Assembly (NCBI GenBank): GCA_028727105.1 | Contig: JAQYOU010000172.1 | Location: forward strand, 1 to 44,713 | Source: a bacterium | Lineage (GTDB): Bacteria > Bacillota > Clostridia > Lachnospirales > Lachnospiraceae | Length of the DNA stretch: 44,713 nt | Direction: 5' to 3' | Shown here: piece after piece, positions 8,516-16,406 of the stretch | How positions within the stretch are numbered: position 1 is the stretch's first letter | Layout of the letters: every line of letters begins with the position of its first letter | Translations under genes and position numbers: made by a program | Notes under the pieces: generated by a model | Databases searched by the model: none | What the model saw: only the letters and a program-made list of their open reading frames with translations | Told to the model about the DNA's origin: nothing

Positions 8516-8576
8516 AGTTTGCAATATAAACTATTTATTTCTTGAACTATTTTATCACACAACAATGCTTTGTCAA
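8516..8576 (-). promoter_or_regulatory. marR promoter and operator-like repeat
   Basis: On the minus strand TTGACA (8571-8576), 16 bases, TAAAAT (8549-8554). An inverted repeat AGTTT-7-AAACT (8516-8532) and extra ATAGTT half-sites follow in the transcribed leader, where a MarR dimer could block transcription. The stretch 8577-8720 beyond it shows nothing else that I can identify. Confidence 0.65.
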
Positions 8577-8721
8577 TAGGAACGCTGTCTTTTTGCGAAT
8601 ATAAAAATGGTGTTTGGAATGTGAGTGTGATAGAATGGTAAAAAGAGAAATCGGGCATTTGCGGGAATGTTGATTTATGTTTCGTGGTTGAAATCCAGTA
8701 GATATATTAATGTTTACATGT

Positions 8722-8755
8722 GTTGCTTACAGCAACGGACATATTTGTGTATAAT
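8722..8755 (+). promoter_or_regulatory. Promoter and operator-like repeat of the XRE gene
   Basis: TATAAT (8750-8755) with a weak TTACAG (8727-8732) at 17 bases. A perfect inverted repeat GTTGC-5-GCAAC (8722-8736) covers the -35 box, a plausible site for the XRE protein encoded just downstream. Confidence 0.5.
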
Positions 8756-8785
8756 TTAATCATCGAAATACAAGGAGAACAAGAT

Positions 8786-9214
8786 ATGTTTGGTGATAAT
8801 TTGAAGGCAATTAGAAACACAAAAGGTTATACTCAAGAAGAACTTGCAATAAAACTTAATGTTGTCAGACAGACCGTTAGTAAATGGGAAAAAGGATTAT
8901 CAGTTCCTGATGCCGATATGTTAACAAAAATAGCAGATGTTTTGGAAACAAATATAAGTGTTTTACTTGGCGACGAAATAAATAAAGAAACTGATAAAAA
9001 CGAAGTTGTACAGCAACTTGCGAAAATCAGTGAACAATTAGCCATAAAAAATAGACGCAATAAAAGGATATGGAAAATCGTCGAATTTACTTTGTTGGGA
9101 ATTATTATTGCAAATATTATTTTAGTATTACTGAATGTTGTTGCGTTTAATAATTATACTCACTTTAAAAACGCTACGGTTGTTGAAGAGAGTATTGAAG
9201 AAACAAGGATATAA
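8786..9214 (+). CDS. Membrane-anchored XRE family regulator
   Basis: A 142-residue protein. Residues 5-60 are a Cro/C1-type helix-turn-helix (GYTQEELAIKLNVVRQTVSKWEKG). A linker with coiled-coil character follows (about 68-95), and one membrane helix spans about 98-120 (IVEFTLLGIIIANIILVLL). The short tail would lie outside. The ATG at 8786 follows AAGGAG; an in-frame upstream ATG at 8720 falls inside the promoter. Base composition is clearly more AT-rich than the flanking genes. The role is unknown; membrane XRE proteins may sense envelope or export states. Confidence 0.85.
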   Translation: MFGDNLKAIRNTKGYTQEELAIKLNVVRQTVSKWEKGLSVPDADMLTKIADVLETNISVLLGDEINKETDKNEVVQQLAKISEQLAIKNRRNKRIWKIVEFTLLGIIIANIILVLLNVVAFNNYTHFKNATVVEESIEETRI

Positions 9215-9236
9215 TGAGCATTGAGAAACATGGTAT

Positions 9237-9256
9237 AAACAAAATGTATTTTGTTT
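9237..9256. terminator. Palindrome after the XRE gene
   Basis: Perfect 9-base arms AAACAAAAT and ATTTTGTTT around GT, 22 bases past the stop codon. It could act as a weak terminator with U-rich 3' side, or as a protein site. Confidence 0.4.
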
Positions 9257-9294
9257 TATCTATTGCATCTTAAGAACGGTTGGTCTGCTAAAAC

Positions 9295-9323
9295 AATTTG
9301 TGTCAGCAGTGCTGACACAAATT
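9295..9323. repeat. 29-bp perfect palindrome upstream of the DUF1016 nuclease gene
   Basis: The 14-base arms AATTTGTGTCAGCA and TGCTGACACAAATT flank a single G and are exactly complementary. It ends 50 bases before the DUF1016 start codon. Nearly the same palindrome recurs inside that gene at 9646-9672. A GGTTGGTC octamer lies 9 bases to its left (9278-9285); the same octamer, inverted, flanks the internal copy. Confidence 0.85.
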
Positions 9324-9373
9324 AGAATCGGTATGATCTTCTATATGTGTATTAAATGAAAGGAAAACATTGG

Positions 9374-10360
9374 ATGAAAAATGAAATTAGTTCAGCAGGG
9401 AATCTTATAAAAATTATAGAAAATTCGAGAAACAATGCATTGAAAAAAGTAAATGAAGAACTTATTCGGATGTATTGGAGCGTTGGAGAGTATTTAAGTA
9501 AAGAGGCTGAAAACACTGCTTTTGGAGATGCATATATTGACTCTGTTGTGAAAGAAATTCAGAATGCGTTTCCAGGGATTAAAGGATTTAACAGGCGCGG
9601 TCTTTACAGAATGAAACAGTTTTATGAAACTTACTGTGGAGATGAATTTGTGTCAGCGTTGCTGACACAAATAAGTTGGACCAACCACCTTGCTATTATG
9701 TCAAAAGCTAAAACGATGGAGGAAAGACATTTTTATATAACGCTTTGTATAAAAGAATCTTACTCTTCCAGAGAATTGGAACGCCAAATTGACAGTGGTT
9801 ATTACGAAAGATATATGCTTTCAAAAGAAAAACTCTTGCCAGAACCTATAAAAGGCTTGAAAGAGAATCCGTTTTTGGATTCTTATGTTATTGAATTTCT
9901 TGATTTACCAAAGAATTTCAAGGAGTCTGATCTGCGAAAAGGCCTGATTCAGAATATGAAAGATTTTATTCTTGAAGTAGGTAAAGATTTTACTTTTATC
10001 GATGAGGAATACAGGGTGCAGGTCGGTGGCGAGGATTTTCGCATTGATTTGTTATTCTTCCATAGAGGTCTGAAGTGTCTGGTTGCTTTTGAATTGAAAA
10101 TTGGTAAATTCAAACCGGAATACATCTCTAAAATGGATTTTTATCTGGAAGCGTTAGATCGCCAGAAGAAGAAAGCGAATGAGAATCCAAGCGTGGGAAT
10201 GATTCTTTGTGCTTCTAAGGATGATGAAGTAGTAGAATATGCGATGAGCAGAACACTGTCTCCGATGATGGTAGCAGAATATAAACTTCAGTTGCCGGAT
10301 AAAGCTGTGTTGCAGAAAAAACTGCAGGAATTGATAAATATGCCGCTGATCGAAGAATAA
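9374..10360 (+). CDS. DUF1016 (YhcG-type) PD-(D/E)XK nuclease family protein
   Basis: A 328-residue protein with the two-part DUF1016 layout. The N-terminal helical domain (about 5-140) contains the family phrases IRMYWSVGEYL, FPGIKGFNRRGLYRMKQFY and LTQISWTNHLAIM. The C-terminal PD-(D/E)XK nuclease-like domain (about 165-320) contains EEYRVQVGGEDFRIDLLFFHRGLKCLVAFELKIG, in pieces: Asp in FRIDLLF and Glu-Leu-Lys in VAFELKIGKF are the likely active-site residues. Members are often found near restriction-modification and defence genes. The ATG at 9374 follows AAAGGA. The gene is AT-rich, which suggests horizontal transfer. A copy of the upstream palindrome encodes residues around FVSALLTQIS. 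Confidence 0.85.
   Translation: MKNEISSAGNLIKIIENSRNNALKKVNEELIRMYWSVGEYLSKEAENTAFGDAYIDSVVKEIQNAFPGIKGFNRRGLYRMKQFYETYCGDEFVSALLTQISWTNHLAIMSKAKTMEERHFYITLCIKESYSSRELERQIDSGYYERYMLSKEKLLPEPIKGLKENPFLDSYVIEFLDLPKNFKESDLRKGLIQNMKDFILEVGKDFTFIDEEYRVQVGGEDFRIDLLFFHRGLKCLVAFELKIGKFKPEYISKMDFYLEALDRQKKKANENPSVGMILCASKDDEVVEYAMSRTLSPMMVAEYKLQLPDKAVLQKKLQELINMPLIEE
9646..9672. repeat. Second copy of the palindrome, inside the DUF1016 coding region
   Basis: ATTTGTGTCAGC and GCTGACACAAAT, perfectly complementary 12-base arms around GTT. The arms match the upstream copy base for base. Seven bases to the right (9679-9686) is GACCAACC, the inverse of the octamer beside the upstream copy. Confidence 0.85.
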
Positions 10361-10380
10361 ATTTTGTTATGTTGGCGTGA

Positions 10381-10464
10381 GTTCAATTTGAGTACAATTT
10401 TTATGCCAGTCAAAATGATGCCTGCGAATACAGTGATGGAAATTGGGCGGTGGAATTTAAATAA
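10381..10464 (+). pseudogene. Possible remnant of a coding region (27 codons, no start)
   Basis: After a stop at 10378-10380 one frame reads VQFEYNFYASQNDACEYSDG and then NWAVEFK before TAA. The mix of residues looks like a real protein C-terminus, but there is no start codon or ribosome site. It is probably debris from an insertion or deletion beside the DUF1016 gene. I do not recognise the family. Confidence 0.25.
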
Positions 10465-10500
10465 AAAATTTTCATGTCAATAAGAACTTTTCCGTTCCGA

Positions 10501-10534
10501 TGGACTTTTTTTTGAAACTCTGTTAGAATCTAAC
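10501..10534 (+). promoter_or_regulatory. truA promoter, possibly giving a leaderless mRNA
   Basis: TGGACT (10501-10506), 17 bases, TAGAAT (10524-10529). The truA ATG is at 10537, about where transcription should start, and there is no ribosome site. The -10 box sits in the perfect palindrome GTTAGA-A-TCTAAC (10522-10534). Confidence 0.4.
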
Positions 10535-10536
10535 GT

Positions 10537-11292
10537 ATGAAAAATGGAAGAACAAAAAATTATAAATTGACAATTGCATACGATGGAACCAGATACTTCG
10601 GCTGGGAGCACCAGCCGGGCAAGGATACGATACAGGGAAAGATCGAAACGGTTTTGCAGCGCATGTGCGACATGGATGAGATCCCGGAGGTCATTGGCGC
10701 AGGGCGCACCGATGCCGGAGTACACGCCAAAGCGATGGTCGCAAACGTTCTATTAGATACACCGCTCTCTGAGACAGAGATCAAAGCTTACCTGAACCGC
10801 TATCTGCCGGACGACATCGGCATCGTGGATGTCCGCGAGGCCTCCGAGCGTTTTCACGCCCGCTACAAAGCTGTCGGAAAGACCTACTCCTACACCTGTT
10901 ATGTAGGTGAGGGAAAACCGGTCTTCAACCGCCGCTATGTATCCCAGCTAGACTTTGAACCGAATGTGGATGCCATGATCCGCGCCGCCGGATATCTGCA
11001 GGGCGAACACGATTTCAAGAGCTTTTGCGGTAATCCGAAGATGAAGAAATCCACCGTGCGCCTCGTGGATGCTATCACGATTAAGCGCAGTAAGAACCAG
11101 ATCTACTTTACCTTCCACGGCACCGGGTTTTTGCAGCACATGGTGCGCATCCTTGTTGGCACGCTCTTGGAGGTTGGCGCAGGAAGATTCCAACCGGAGG
11201 ATATGGTGACGATCCTCGAAGCCCGGGATCGCAGGCTCGCAGGGCCTACCGCGCCGGCGTGCGGGCTGTGTTTGGAGAAGGTTGATTATTAA
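10537..11292 (+). CDS. truA: tRNA pseudouridine(38-40) synthase TruA
   Basis: A 251-residue protein that fits the TruA family in length and motifs. It has LTIAYDGTRYFGWEHQPG near the start, the catalytic Asp59 in GAGRTDAGVHA, KTYSYTCYVGE in the middle, and the late FHGTGFLQHMVRILVGTLLEVG that closes the active site. It converts uridines 38-40 in the anticodon arm of tRNAs to pseudouridine, in the cytoplasm. No Shine-Dalgarno sequence precedes the ATG, and a -10 box lies only seven bases upstream, so a leaderless transcript is possible. GC content is higher than in the AT-rich gene before it, so the accessory patch ends here. Confidence 0.95.
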   Translation: MKNGRTKNYKLTIAYDGTRYFGWEHQPGKDTIQGKIETVLQRMCDMDEIPEVIGAGRTDAGVHAKAMVANVLLDTPLSETEIKAYLNRYLPDDIGIVDVREASERFHARYKAVGKTYSYTCYVGEGKPVFNRRYVSQLDFEPNVDAMIRAAGYLQGEHDFKSFCGNPKMKKSTVRLVDAITIKRSKNQIYFTFHGTGFLQHMVRILVGTLLEVGAGRFQPEDMVTILEARDRRLAGPTAPACGLCLEKVDY

Positions 11293-11310
11293 TTTCATGT
11301 GTTTACGATT

Positions 11311-11355
11311 GGCAGCCCGCCCAGACATATTCGCCCTCGCTCTGTGCGTGCTGCC
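11311..11355. terminator. Stem-loop after truA
   Basis: GGCAGC pairs with GCTGCC, with a second short stem CAGA/TCTG inside. There is no T run, so its role as terminator is uncertain. Its loop holds TTCGCCC, which could instead pair with GGGCGAA at about 11419-11425 in the next structured element. Confidence 0.4.
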
Positions 11356-11416
11356 ATGCTTAATATAACGAACAACGCTTCATTAAATAACTGAATAGAA
11401 CCGATACTTTTAGGCT

Positions 11417-11573
11417 ACGGGCGAAGGAGAATGCTTTCCAATGTAAGGCCCTCAAAAAACGTCGGTACTTGGATTTTCCGAGTGATCTATTCACGATGGA
11501 AAATCCTTAGTATCCGCTACGTCTTTTTGCGGAGCGAGAGCGTGCCTTACATGGAAACATCTCCGATGCCCGT
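11417..11573. repeat. Long self-complementary element (about 157 nt) upstream of nfo
   Basis: The two halves pair almost end to end. The matching blocks, from outside in, are ACGGGC/GCCCGT, GGAGA with ATCTCC, TTTCC/GGAAA, ATGTAAGGC/GCCTTACAT (11441-11449 with 11544-11552), an AAAAA/CTTTTT block next to CGT/ACG, GGATTTTCC/GGAAAATCC (11471-11479 with 11498-11506) and GTGA/TCAC around a five-base loop. It has no open frame of note. It could be a structured non-coding RNA, a leader of nfo, or a non-autonomous MITE-like insertion. It ends 37 bases before the nfo start. The rest of 11356-11416 shows nothing recognisable. Confidence 0.7.
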
Positions 11574-11610
11574 GTCGTAGAAGCGCGTCCATATAAAGGA
11601 GGATAAAATT

Positions 11611-12483
11611 ATGGCAGACATTAAAATAGGCTCTCATGTCGGCATGGCCGGCAAGGACATGTTTTTGAATTCCGTAAAGGAGGCTCTCTCCTACGGTGCA
11701 AACACCTTCATGGTGTACACCGGTGCACCCCAGAATACGCGAAGAAAGGATATTGCCGAACTGAATATCCCGGCCGCATGGGATCTCATGCGCGAGAACG
11801 GCATTGAAGATTTTGTTGTGCACGCGCCCTACATCATCAATCTCGCCAACACAGTCAAGCCGGAAACCTACGAGCTGGCTGTGACATTTTTACGCACCGA
11901 GCTGGAGCGCACGATCGCCATGGGCAGCCATGTGCTCATCCTGCATCCGGGTTCCCATGTGGACGCAGGCGTGGAAGCCGGAACCGCCCAGATCATCAAG
12001 GGACTAAACGAAGTGCTGACTCCGGATCTGGACTGTGTCATCGCACTGGAGACCATGGCGGGCAAGGGTTCTGAGATTGGCCGAAGTTTCGAAGAACTGG
12101 CTGCCATCTACGACGGCGTGAAATACAACGACAAGCTGCGCGTCTGCTTTGACACCTGCCACACTCACGACGCCGGCTACGATGTGGTCAACGATTTTGA
12201 CGGTGTCATTTCGGAATTTGACCGCATCATCGGCAAAGACCAGATCGCTGTCTTCCACATCAACGATTCCAAAAACGTACGCGGTGCACACAAGGACCGC
12301 CACGAAAACTTAGGCAAAGGGGAGTTGGGCTTTGAGGCGCTAAAACGCGTTGTCTGGCACCCGGATTTTCTGGATGTTCCAAAGATCCTCGAAACCCCGT
12401 GGATCAAAAATCCGGACAACCCCAAAGACACCCGGGCACCGTACAAGGAAGAAATAGAGATGCTAAGAAAGGCTGGTCAATGA
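11611..12483 (+). CDS. nfo: Endonuclease IV (deoxyribonuclease IV)
   Basis: A 290-residue AP endonuclease family 2 protein. All nine metal ligands are present and line up with the known E. coli set: His71, His112 ([10 protein letters not shown]), Glu147, Asp181 and His184 ([13 protein letters not shown]), His216 (FHINDS), Asp229 and His231 ([13 protein letters not shown]), Glu261 (ILETP). It cuts DNA 5' to abasic sites and removes 3' blocking groups in base-excision repair, using three zinc ions. The ATG follows AAAGGAGG closely. It is a single-gene unit with a terminator overlapping its stop codon. Confidence 0.96.
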   Translation: MADIKIGSHVGMAGKDMFLNSVKEALSYGANTFMVYTGAPQNTRRKDIAELNIPAAWDLMRENGIEDFVVHAPYIINLANTVKPETYELAVTFLRTELERTIAMGSHVLILHPGSHVDAGVEAGTAQIIKGLNEVLTPDLDCVIALETMAGKGSEIGRSFEELAAIYDGVKYNDKLRVCFDTCHTHDAGYDVVNDFDGVISEFDRIIGKDQIAVFHINDSKNVRGAHKDRHENLGKGELGFEALKRVVWHPDFLDVPKILETPWIKNPDNPKDTRAPYKEEIEMLRKAGQ

Positions 12484-12491
12484 CCAGCCTT
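12469..12491. terminator. Bidirectional terminator after nfo
   Basis: Perfect 11-base arms AAGGCTGGTCA and TGACCAGCCTT around one A, overlapping the nfo stop codon. T-rich sequence follows on both strands, so it likely ends nfo and also the convergent anti-sigma gene. Confidence 0.8.
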
Positions 12492-12518
12492 CGTCTTTAT
12501 TTGAATTTACCATCCGCT

Positions 12519-13454
12519 CTACTTTCTCTCAAACGTCAGAGCCACATCCCGATACTCCTCTCCATTTTTCATAGCAGTTGTTATGACAACTCCCGGCTCA
12601 ATCTCAATCGTCTCAGAAGTTCCGTCCGTGAAATGCACGGTACATGTGATCATCACATCCCCAAACAGCTCGTCAAATACCTTTTTTACATCTTCATCCG
12701 ACCTATTCTCGCTCTGGGGCAGATCAGGATCTGAAAACTTTATATCATCTCGCACCATATTGATCCATGTTGCATCCGATTCCTGCCTGTCATAGTCCAG
12801 CGTATATTCCGTATAATAATTGATAGTGGTAGGAATGGCTTCATAGTCGGAACCGCCGATCAGCCCGCTGTTGACCGGCTCTGCTGTCTCTTTTCCGCTT
12901 GCGATGATACTTGTTCCCTCCAGCTCGACGACCTGAAACGCCCCGCGGTTGATGCTGTAGCTGACGCTGTCAATATTTTCACCCTCACACTGAAAGGGAA
13001 GATTGAAGCAATACGACCATGTGCCGTCTTCGTTACCACCCAACACCCATGAATCTGCATCCTCCGTTATAACGGCAACCGGTTTCCCTTTTGTCATCTC
13101 AATCCGCTTCCCAGTCTCTGCTGCCTTTGCCGTAAGCATAAACAGCTTGGAGATCTTCTCAGCATGTTCTTCGCCGTCCTGCGCGGCAATTTCTGACTGT
13201 TCCACCGGCTGTCCCGCATGCCAGCTTCCGGCTGCTACTACAAGTGCCGCGCAGGCTGCTACCGCCGCACATGTTCTCCTGACCGTTTTTCCTCTCTTCG
13301 CTTTCTTCTTAAAATCCTGATTGTTAGAAATATTCTGTTCCATATTTGCCACCCTTTCATTTTTGATCTGTGAAAAGGCAAGATTAGCTTTCTTCTGAAC
13401 AGTTTCCGGGATCTCTATTTCGCCGTTAAACATGCTTCGCTCTTTTTTTCCCAT
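12519..13454 (-). CDS. Probable anti-sigma factor, single membrane helix with an outer domain
   Basis: A 311-residue protein. The cytoplasmic part (about 1-58) is short and charged, a membrane helix follows (about 61-77, rich in Ala and Val), then an outer domain of about 230 residues with beta-type character. The layout resembles DUF4179-type anti-sigma proteins of Firmicutes. The ATG at 13454 lies one base after the stop codon of the ECF sigma gene and is served by GGGAGC inside that gene. A longer in-frame reading from 13583 runs through the sigma gene and is not credible. By position it should bind the sigma factor and release it on an envelope signal. Confidence 0.75.
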   Translation of the reverse strand: MGKKERSMFNGEIEIPETVQKKANLAFSQIKNERVANMEQNISNNQDFKKKAKRGKTVRRTCAAVAACAALVVAAGSWHAGQPVEQSEIAAQDGEEHAEKISKLFMLTAKAAETGKRIEMTKGKPVAVITEDADSWVLGGNEDGTWSYCFNLPFQCEGENIDSVSYSINRGAFQVVELEGTSIIASGKETAEPVNSGLIGGSDYEAIPTTINYYTEYTLDYDRQESDATWINMVRDDIKFSDPDLPQSENRSDEDVKKVFDELFGDVMITCTVHFTDGTSETIEIEPGVVITTAMKNGEEYRDVALTFERK

Positions 13455-13455
13455 G

Positions 13456-13974
13456 TCACATGCTCCCTTCTTCATCCTGATAATACTTTGCAAGCTGCTC
13501 TCTTCCCCGTGCCAGCTGTGTCCGGATCGTGCTGGGCGGACGACCGAGCATGTTTGATATTTCGCTGATACGATAGCCCTCATTATAAAAGAGGACTACA
13601 ACGATCCGATATTTCTCACTTACACCGGACAATGCTTCCTTCCACTCCACATTGTATCGGTCACACGCTGTAGGTTCCTCCCACTCTTCAAGATCCGTGA
13701 GCGGAGCGGACTTCCTCAATATGTTATAACAGTGATTGATCAAAATTCTCGTCATCCATGTCTTAAAATACCTGATCTGCCTTAATCCGGACAGTTTTTC
13801 CCAGCAGGTAAGAATCGTCTCCTGCACAGCATCTGCGACATCCTCATCGTTCATCAGGATTGAATACGCTACCCGATACATATCCTTCATATGTAGCTGC
13901 ATCAATTCCGTAAAAGCATCCGCATCCTGCCTTTTCGCCTGCCTGACCAGTTCTTCTGTTTTGTAATTCTGCAT
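13456..13974 (-). CDS. ECF-type RNA polymerase sigma factor
   Basis: A 172-residue sigma-70 family protein. Region 2 spans about 20-90 (HMKDMYRVAYSILMNDEDVADAVQET, in pieces, then RYFKTWMTRILINHCYN). Region 4 spans about 115-165 (SEKYRIVVVLFYNEGYRISE, then NMLGRPPSTIRTQLARGREQL). The ATG at 13974 follows AGGAGG; a longer reading to 14079 lacks one. It is followed directly by its putative anti-sigma gene, as is usual for extracytoplasmic-function pairs. The regulon is not visible here. Confidence 0.93.
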   Translation of the reverse strand: MQNYKTEELVRQAKRQDADAFTELMQLHMKDMYRVAYSILMNDEDVADAVQETILTCWEKLSGLRQIRYFKTWMTRILINHCYNILRKSAPLTDLEEWEEPTACDRYNVEWKEALSGVSEKYRIVVVLFYNEGYRISEISNMLGRPPSTIRTQLARGREQLAKYYQDEEGSM

Positions 13975-14048
13975 ATGAGCAGTTCCTCCTGTGCGCACAG
14001 ATGTCCGGGACTTCATCAAGGCGTCCCTCGTTTTCGTCCCTACATACA

Positions 14049-14077
14049 TTAGACGCGGGTTTGTGTGAAAAAGTCCC
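14049..14077 (-). promoter_or_regulatory. Candidate autoregulated ECF promoter
   Basis: On the minus strand GGGACTT (14071-14077), 15 bases, CGTCTAA (14049-14055). The CGTC element is common in ECF-type -10 regions. The upstream element is weak, so this is tentative. Confidence 0.3.
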
Positions 14078-14128
14078 AAATAAGTTCATCATTTCTCCAG
14101 AATTTTCAGGCACTCTACCGCCAGTCGA

Positions 14129-14165
14129 TTGCCAGAAATCCGGTTATTCTTTATACTGTATACAG
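14129..14165 (+). promoter_or_regulatory. Promoter of the second XRE gene
   Basis: TTGCCA (14129-14134), 17 bases, TATACT (14152-14157). The perfect palindrome CTGTATACAG (14156-14165) overlaps the end of the -10 box and the start site, a good place for an autorepressor. Confidence 0.6.
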
Positions 14166-14188
14166 GAAATTAATTGGAGGATAAACGA

Positions 14189-14953
14189 ATGAGTGAGATC
14201 AATTTAGAAAAATTCGGAGCCTTTATCAATGAAAAACGAAAAGCACTCGGCATGACCCAGAAAGAGCTGGCAGAAAAATTGTTCTTATCAGACAAGGCAG
14301 TCAGCAAATGGGAACGGGGATTAAGTCTTCCCGATGTATCTGTACTCATGCCTTTGGCACAAGCCCTGGGTGTCACAGTGACCGAACTGCTGGAGGGAGA
14401 AGAACTAAAACATGAAGAAACGATCTCGGCAGAGCGCACAGAGCAGGTCGTACGGAAAGCGATCAGCCTCTCTGAAAATCCCACAGCCCGCGGCAACCGC
14501 TTTCACAAAAAGAATCTACCCGTCTGGCTGGCGATGACAATTGCTGCTGTCGTAGAATTTCTATTCGTGATGTGGCTCGGCTGCAGTGCTATTACACTTT
14601 TTTCCAGCCTGCTCACATTGCAGATCTTAGGCGTCCTGTTTGCTGCCTATTTCTGGCTGTTTGCACCGGAACGACTGCCATCCTATTATGATGAAAACAG
14701 CATCAACGTGTTTGTGGACGGGATGTTCCACATGAATATGCCGGGTGTGTACTTCAACAATCGCAACTGGAAACATATCCTTCATGTATGCCGTGTCTGG
14801 TCGCTGCTTGCCTCCGTCGCATCCGCACCCGTGTTTTTTTTGCTGGATCAGATCCCCGGTAAGCTGCAATATATCAGCACGCTCACAGCTCTCATTTTTT
14901 ACCTTGCGGGGTTGTTTGTTCCGCTGGCGTATGCTGCAAAAAAATATGAATAA
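14189..14953 (+). CDS. XRE family regulator with a multi-helix membrane domain
   Basis: A 254-residue protein. Residues 8-66 are an XRE helix-turn-helix (GMTQKELAEKLFLSDKAVSK, then WERGLSLPDVSVLMPLAQAL). The C-terminal part holds about four membrane helices, starting near 112 (LPVWLAMTIAAVVEFLFVM) and ending near 248. The outer loop contains YYDENSINVFVDGMFHMNMPG. The start is the ATG at 14189, eight bases after GGAGG; a TTG at 14174 overlaps the ribosome site and is rejected. It is divergent from the ECF sigma gene. Such one-protein membrane regulators are common in clostridia; the signal is unknown. Confidence 0.88.
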   Translation: MSEINLEKFGAFINEKRKALGMTQKELAEKLFLSDKAVSKWERGLSLPDVSVLMPLAQALGVTVTELLEGEELKHEETISAERTEQVVRKAISLSENPTARGNRFHKKNLPVWLAMTIAAVVEFLFVMWLGCSAITLFSSLLTLQILGVLFAAYFWLFAPERLPSYYDENSINVFVDGMFHMNMPGVYFNNRNWKHILHVCRVWSLLASVASAPVFFLLDQIPGKLQYISTLTALIFYLAGLFVPLAYAAKKYE

Positions 14954-15031
14954 TGTATTTTTACCCATTCCACCATTCTCAAATAGTTGCGAATACAGAA
15001 ATCGACATTTTGTGCACTCAAATACACAAAC

Positions 15032-15060
15032 TTGAAATATTCAAAAATTTGTGCTACGAT
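15032..15060 (+). promoter_or_regulatory. Promoter of the AAA/DUF4143 gene
   Basis: TTGAAA (15032-15037), 17 bases, TACGAT (15055-15060), then AGGAGG before the ATG at 15084. The -35 box overlaps a small inverted repeat TTGAA-ATA-TTCAA. An inverted pair TTTGTG/CACAAA lies just upstream (about 15009-15030). Confidence 0.6.
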
Positions 15061-15083
15061 ATGGTTCATAGGAGGAGTACACA

Positions 15084-16406
15084 ATGATAGAAACTCATAA
15101 ACTCAAAAAGAGAGACCACTACCTGAAGAAACTAATAGGATTTCAGGATACAGAGCCGGTAAAAATCATCACCGGTATCCGCCGTTGCGGGAAATCCAGC
15201 CTGCTAAAACTAATGGTTTTACATTTAAAAGATACTGGTATCGCGCCGGATCAGATCATAGAGATGAACTTTGAATCTCATGATTTCAGATCCATGACTT
15301 CAGATGATATCTATTACTATGTGAAAGAACGTGTTCTACCTGATCGAAAAATGTACCTTTTTTTTGATGAACTGCAGCGCATTGAAGCATGGGAAGATGC
15401 CATAAACGCATTCCGTGTTGATTTTAATTGTGACATCTATGTCACTGGTTCCAATGCCTATCTCCTCTCATCGGAGTATTCTACTTATCTTTCCGGTCGA
15501 TGTGTTGAAATCAGGATGCTCCCGCTTTCTTTCTACGAATTTCTTGATTTTCATGGTTTTGAGATCAAAGAAACACAGAGCGCTCTGGGTGGCATTCGCA
15601 AACAAGTATTTGACCCAACCGGTGAGCGATATGAACTAAGAGAAGCCTTTGACGCTTATATGTGTTTCGGTGGGATGCCGGGTATCGCAGATATCGGTCT
15701 GGATCAGGATAAAGCACTGTCACTTCTTGATGGAATCTATTCCACTGTTGTGATCAGAGATATTCTTGAGCGAGAAAAGCGCCGCGGGCAAAAACAAATT
15801 ACAGATCCCGCACTTTTACGCAAGATTATTCTATTCCTTGCTGACAATATCGGCAGCAGCGTTTCCCTTACTTCGATTGGAAATACTCTCATGAACGAAG
15901 GACTGTTATCGGATGGAAAACGCAAAGGTTCCCCCAGCGTACACACTGTGCAATCTTACGTGAACGCTCTGATCGAAAGCTATTTTTTCTATGAAATCAA
16001 ACGCTTCGATATCAAAGGCAAAGAATATCTGCGCACTCTGGGAAAATACTATATCGTTGACATAGGTCTTCGGAATTATCTGCTTGGCTTCCGTAATCGT
16101 GACAGCGGACACGCACTTGAAAATATTGTGTACTTCGAATTACTACGAAGGGGCTTTGATGTGTCAGTTGGCAAGATTGGCAATGCAGAAATAGACTTTA
16201 TTGCCTCGACCGCTAATAACAAAATGTATATTCAAGTGACTGAATCCATGCAAAGCGAGGATGTACGAAAACGAGAATTAGATCCTCTCCGAAAAATCCG
16301 GGACAACTATGAAAAAATCGTCTTATCACTCGATCCCGGATTTGATGCATCCTATGATGGCATCAAATCTGAACACCTGATCGATTGGCTACTTGTTCCT
16401 GTTTAA
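15084..16406 (+). CDS. AAA-family ATPase with a DUF4143 C-terminal domain
   Basis: A 440-residue protein. Walker A is GIRRCGKSS (31-39) and Walker B is MYLFFDELQ with Asp95-Glu96; VTGSNAYLLS is a likely sensor. The C-terminal DUF4143 domain (about 215-440) ends in a nuclease-like core: ENIVYFELLRRGFDV, then NAEIDFIA and KMYIQVTES. The family is widespread in anaerobes and has no firm function. A second family member lies at 37795-39039. The last 18 bases overlap the end of the convergent folBK gene. Codon use is a little more AT-rich than the folate genes. Confidence 0.85.
   Translation: MIETHKLKKRDHYLKKLIGFQDTEPVKIITGIRRCGKSSLLKLMVLHLKDTGIAPDQIIEMNFESHDFRSMTSDDIYYYVKERVLPDRKMYLFFDELQRIEAWEDAINAFRVDFNCDIYVTGSNAYLLSSEYSTYLSGRCVEIRMLPLSFYEFLDFHGFEIKETQSALGGIRKQVFDPTGERYELREAFDAYMCFGGMPGIADIGLDQDKALSLLDGIYSTVVIRDILEREKRRGQKQITDPALLRKIILFLADNIGSSVSLTSIGNTLMNEGLLSDGKRKGSPSVHTVQSYVNALIESYFFYEIKRFDIKGKEYLRTLGKYYIVDIGLRNYLLGFRNRDSGHALENIVYFELLRRGFDVSVGKIGNAEIDFIASTANNKMYIQVTESMQSEDVRKRELDPLRKIRDNYEKIVLSLDPGFDASYDGIKSEHLIDWLLVPV

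Noticed and set aside
13455-13583. N-terminal extension of the anti-sigma protein
   Set aside because: The extension is read out of frame through the end of the ECF sigma gene; the ATG at 13454 follows the sigma stop codon as expected.
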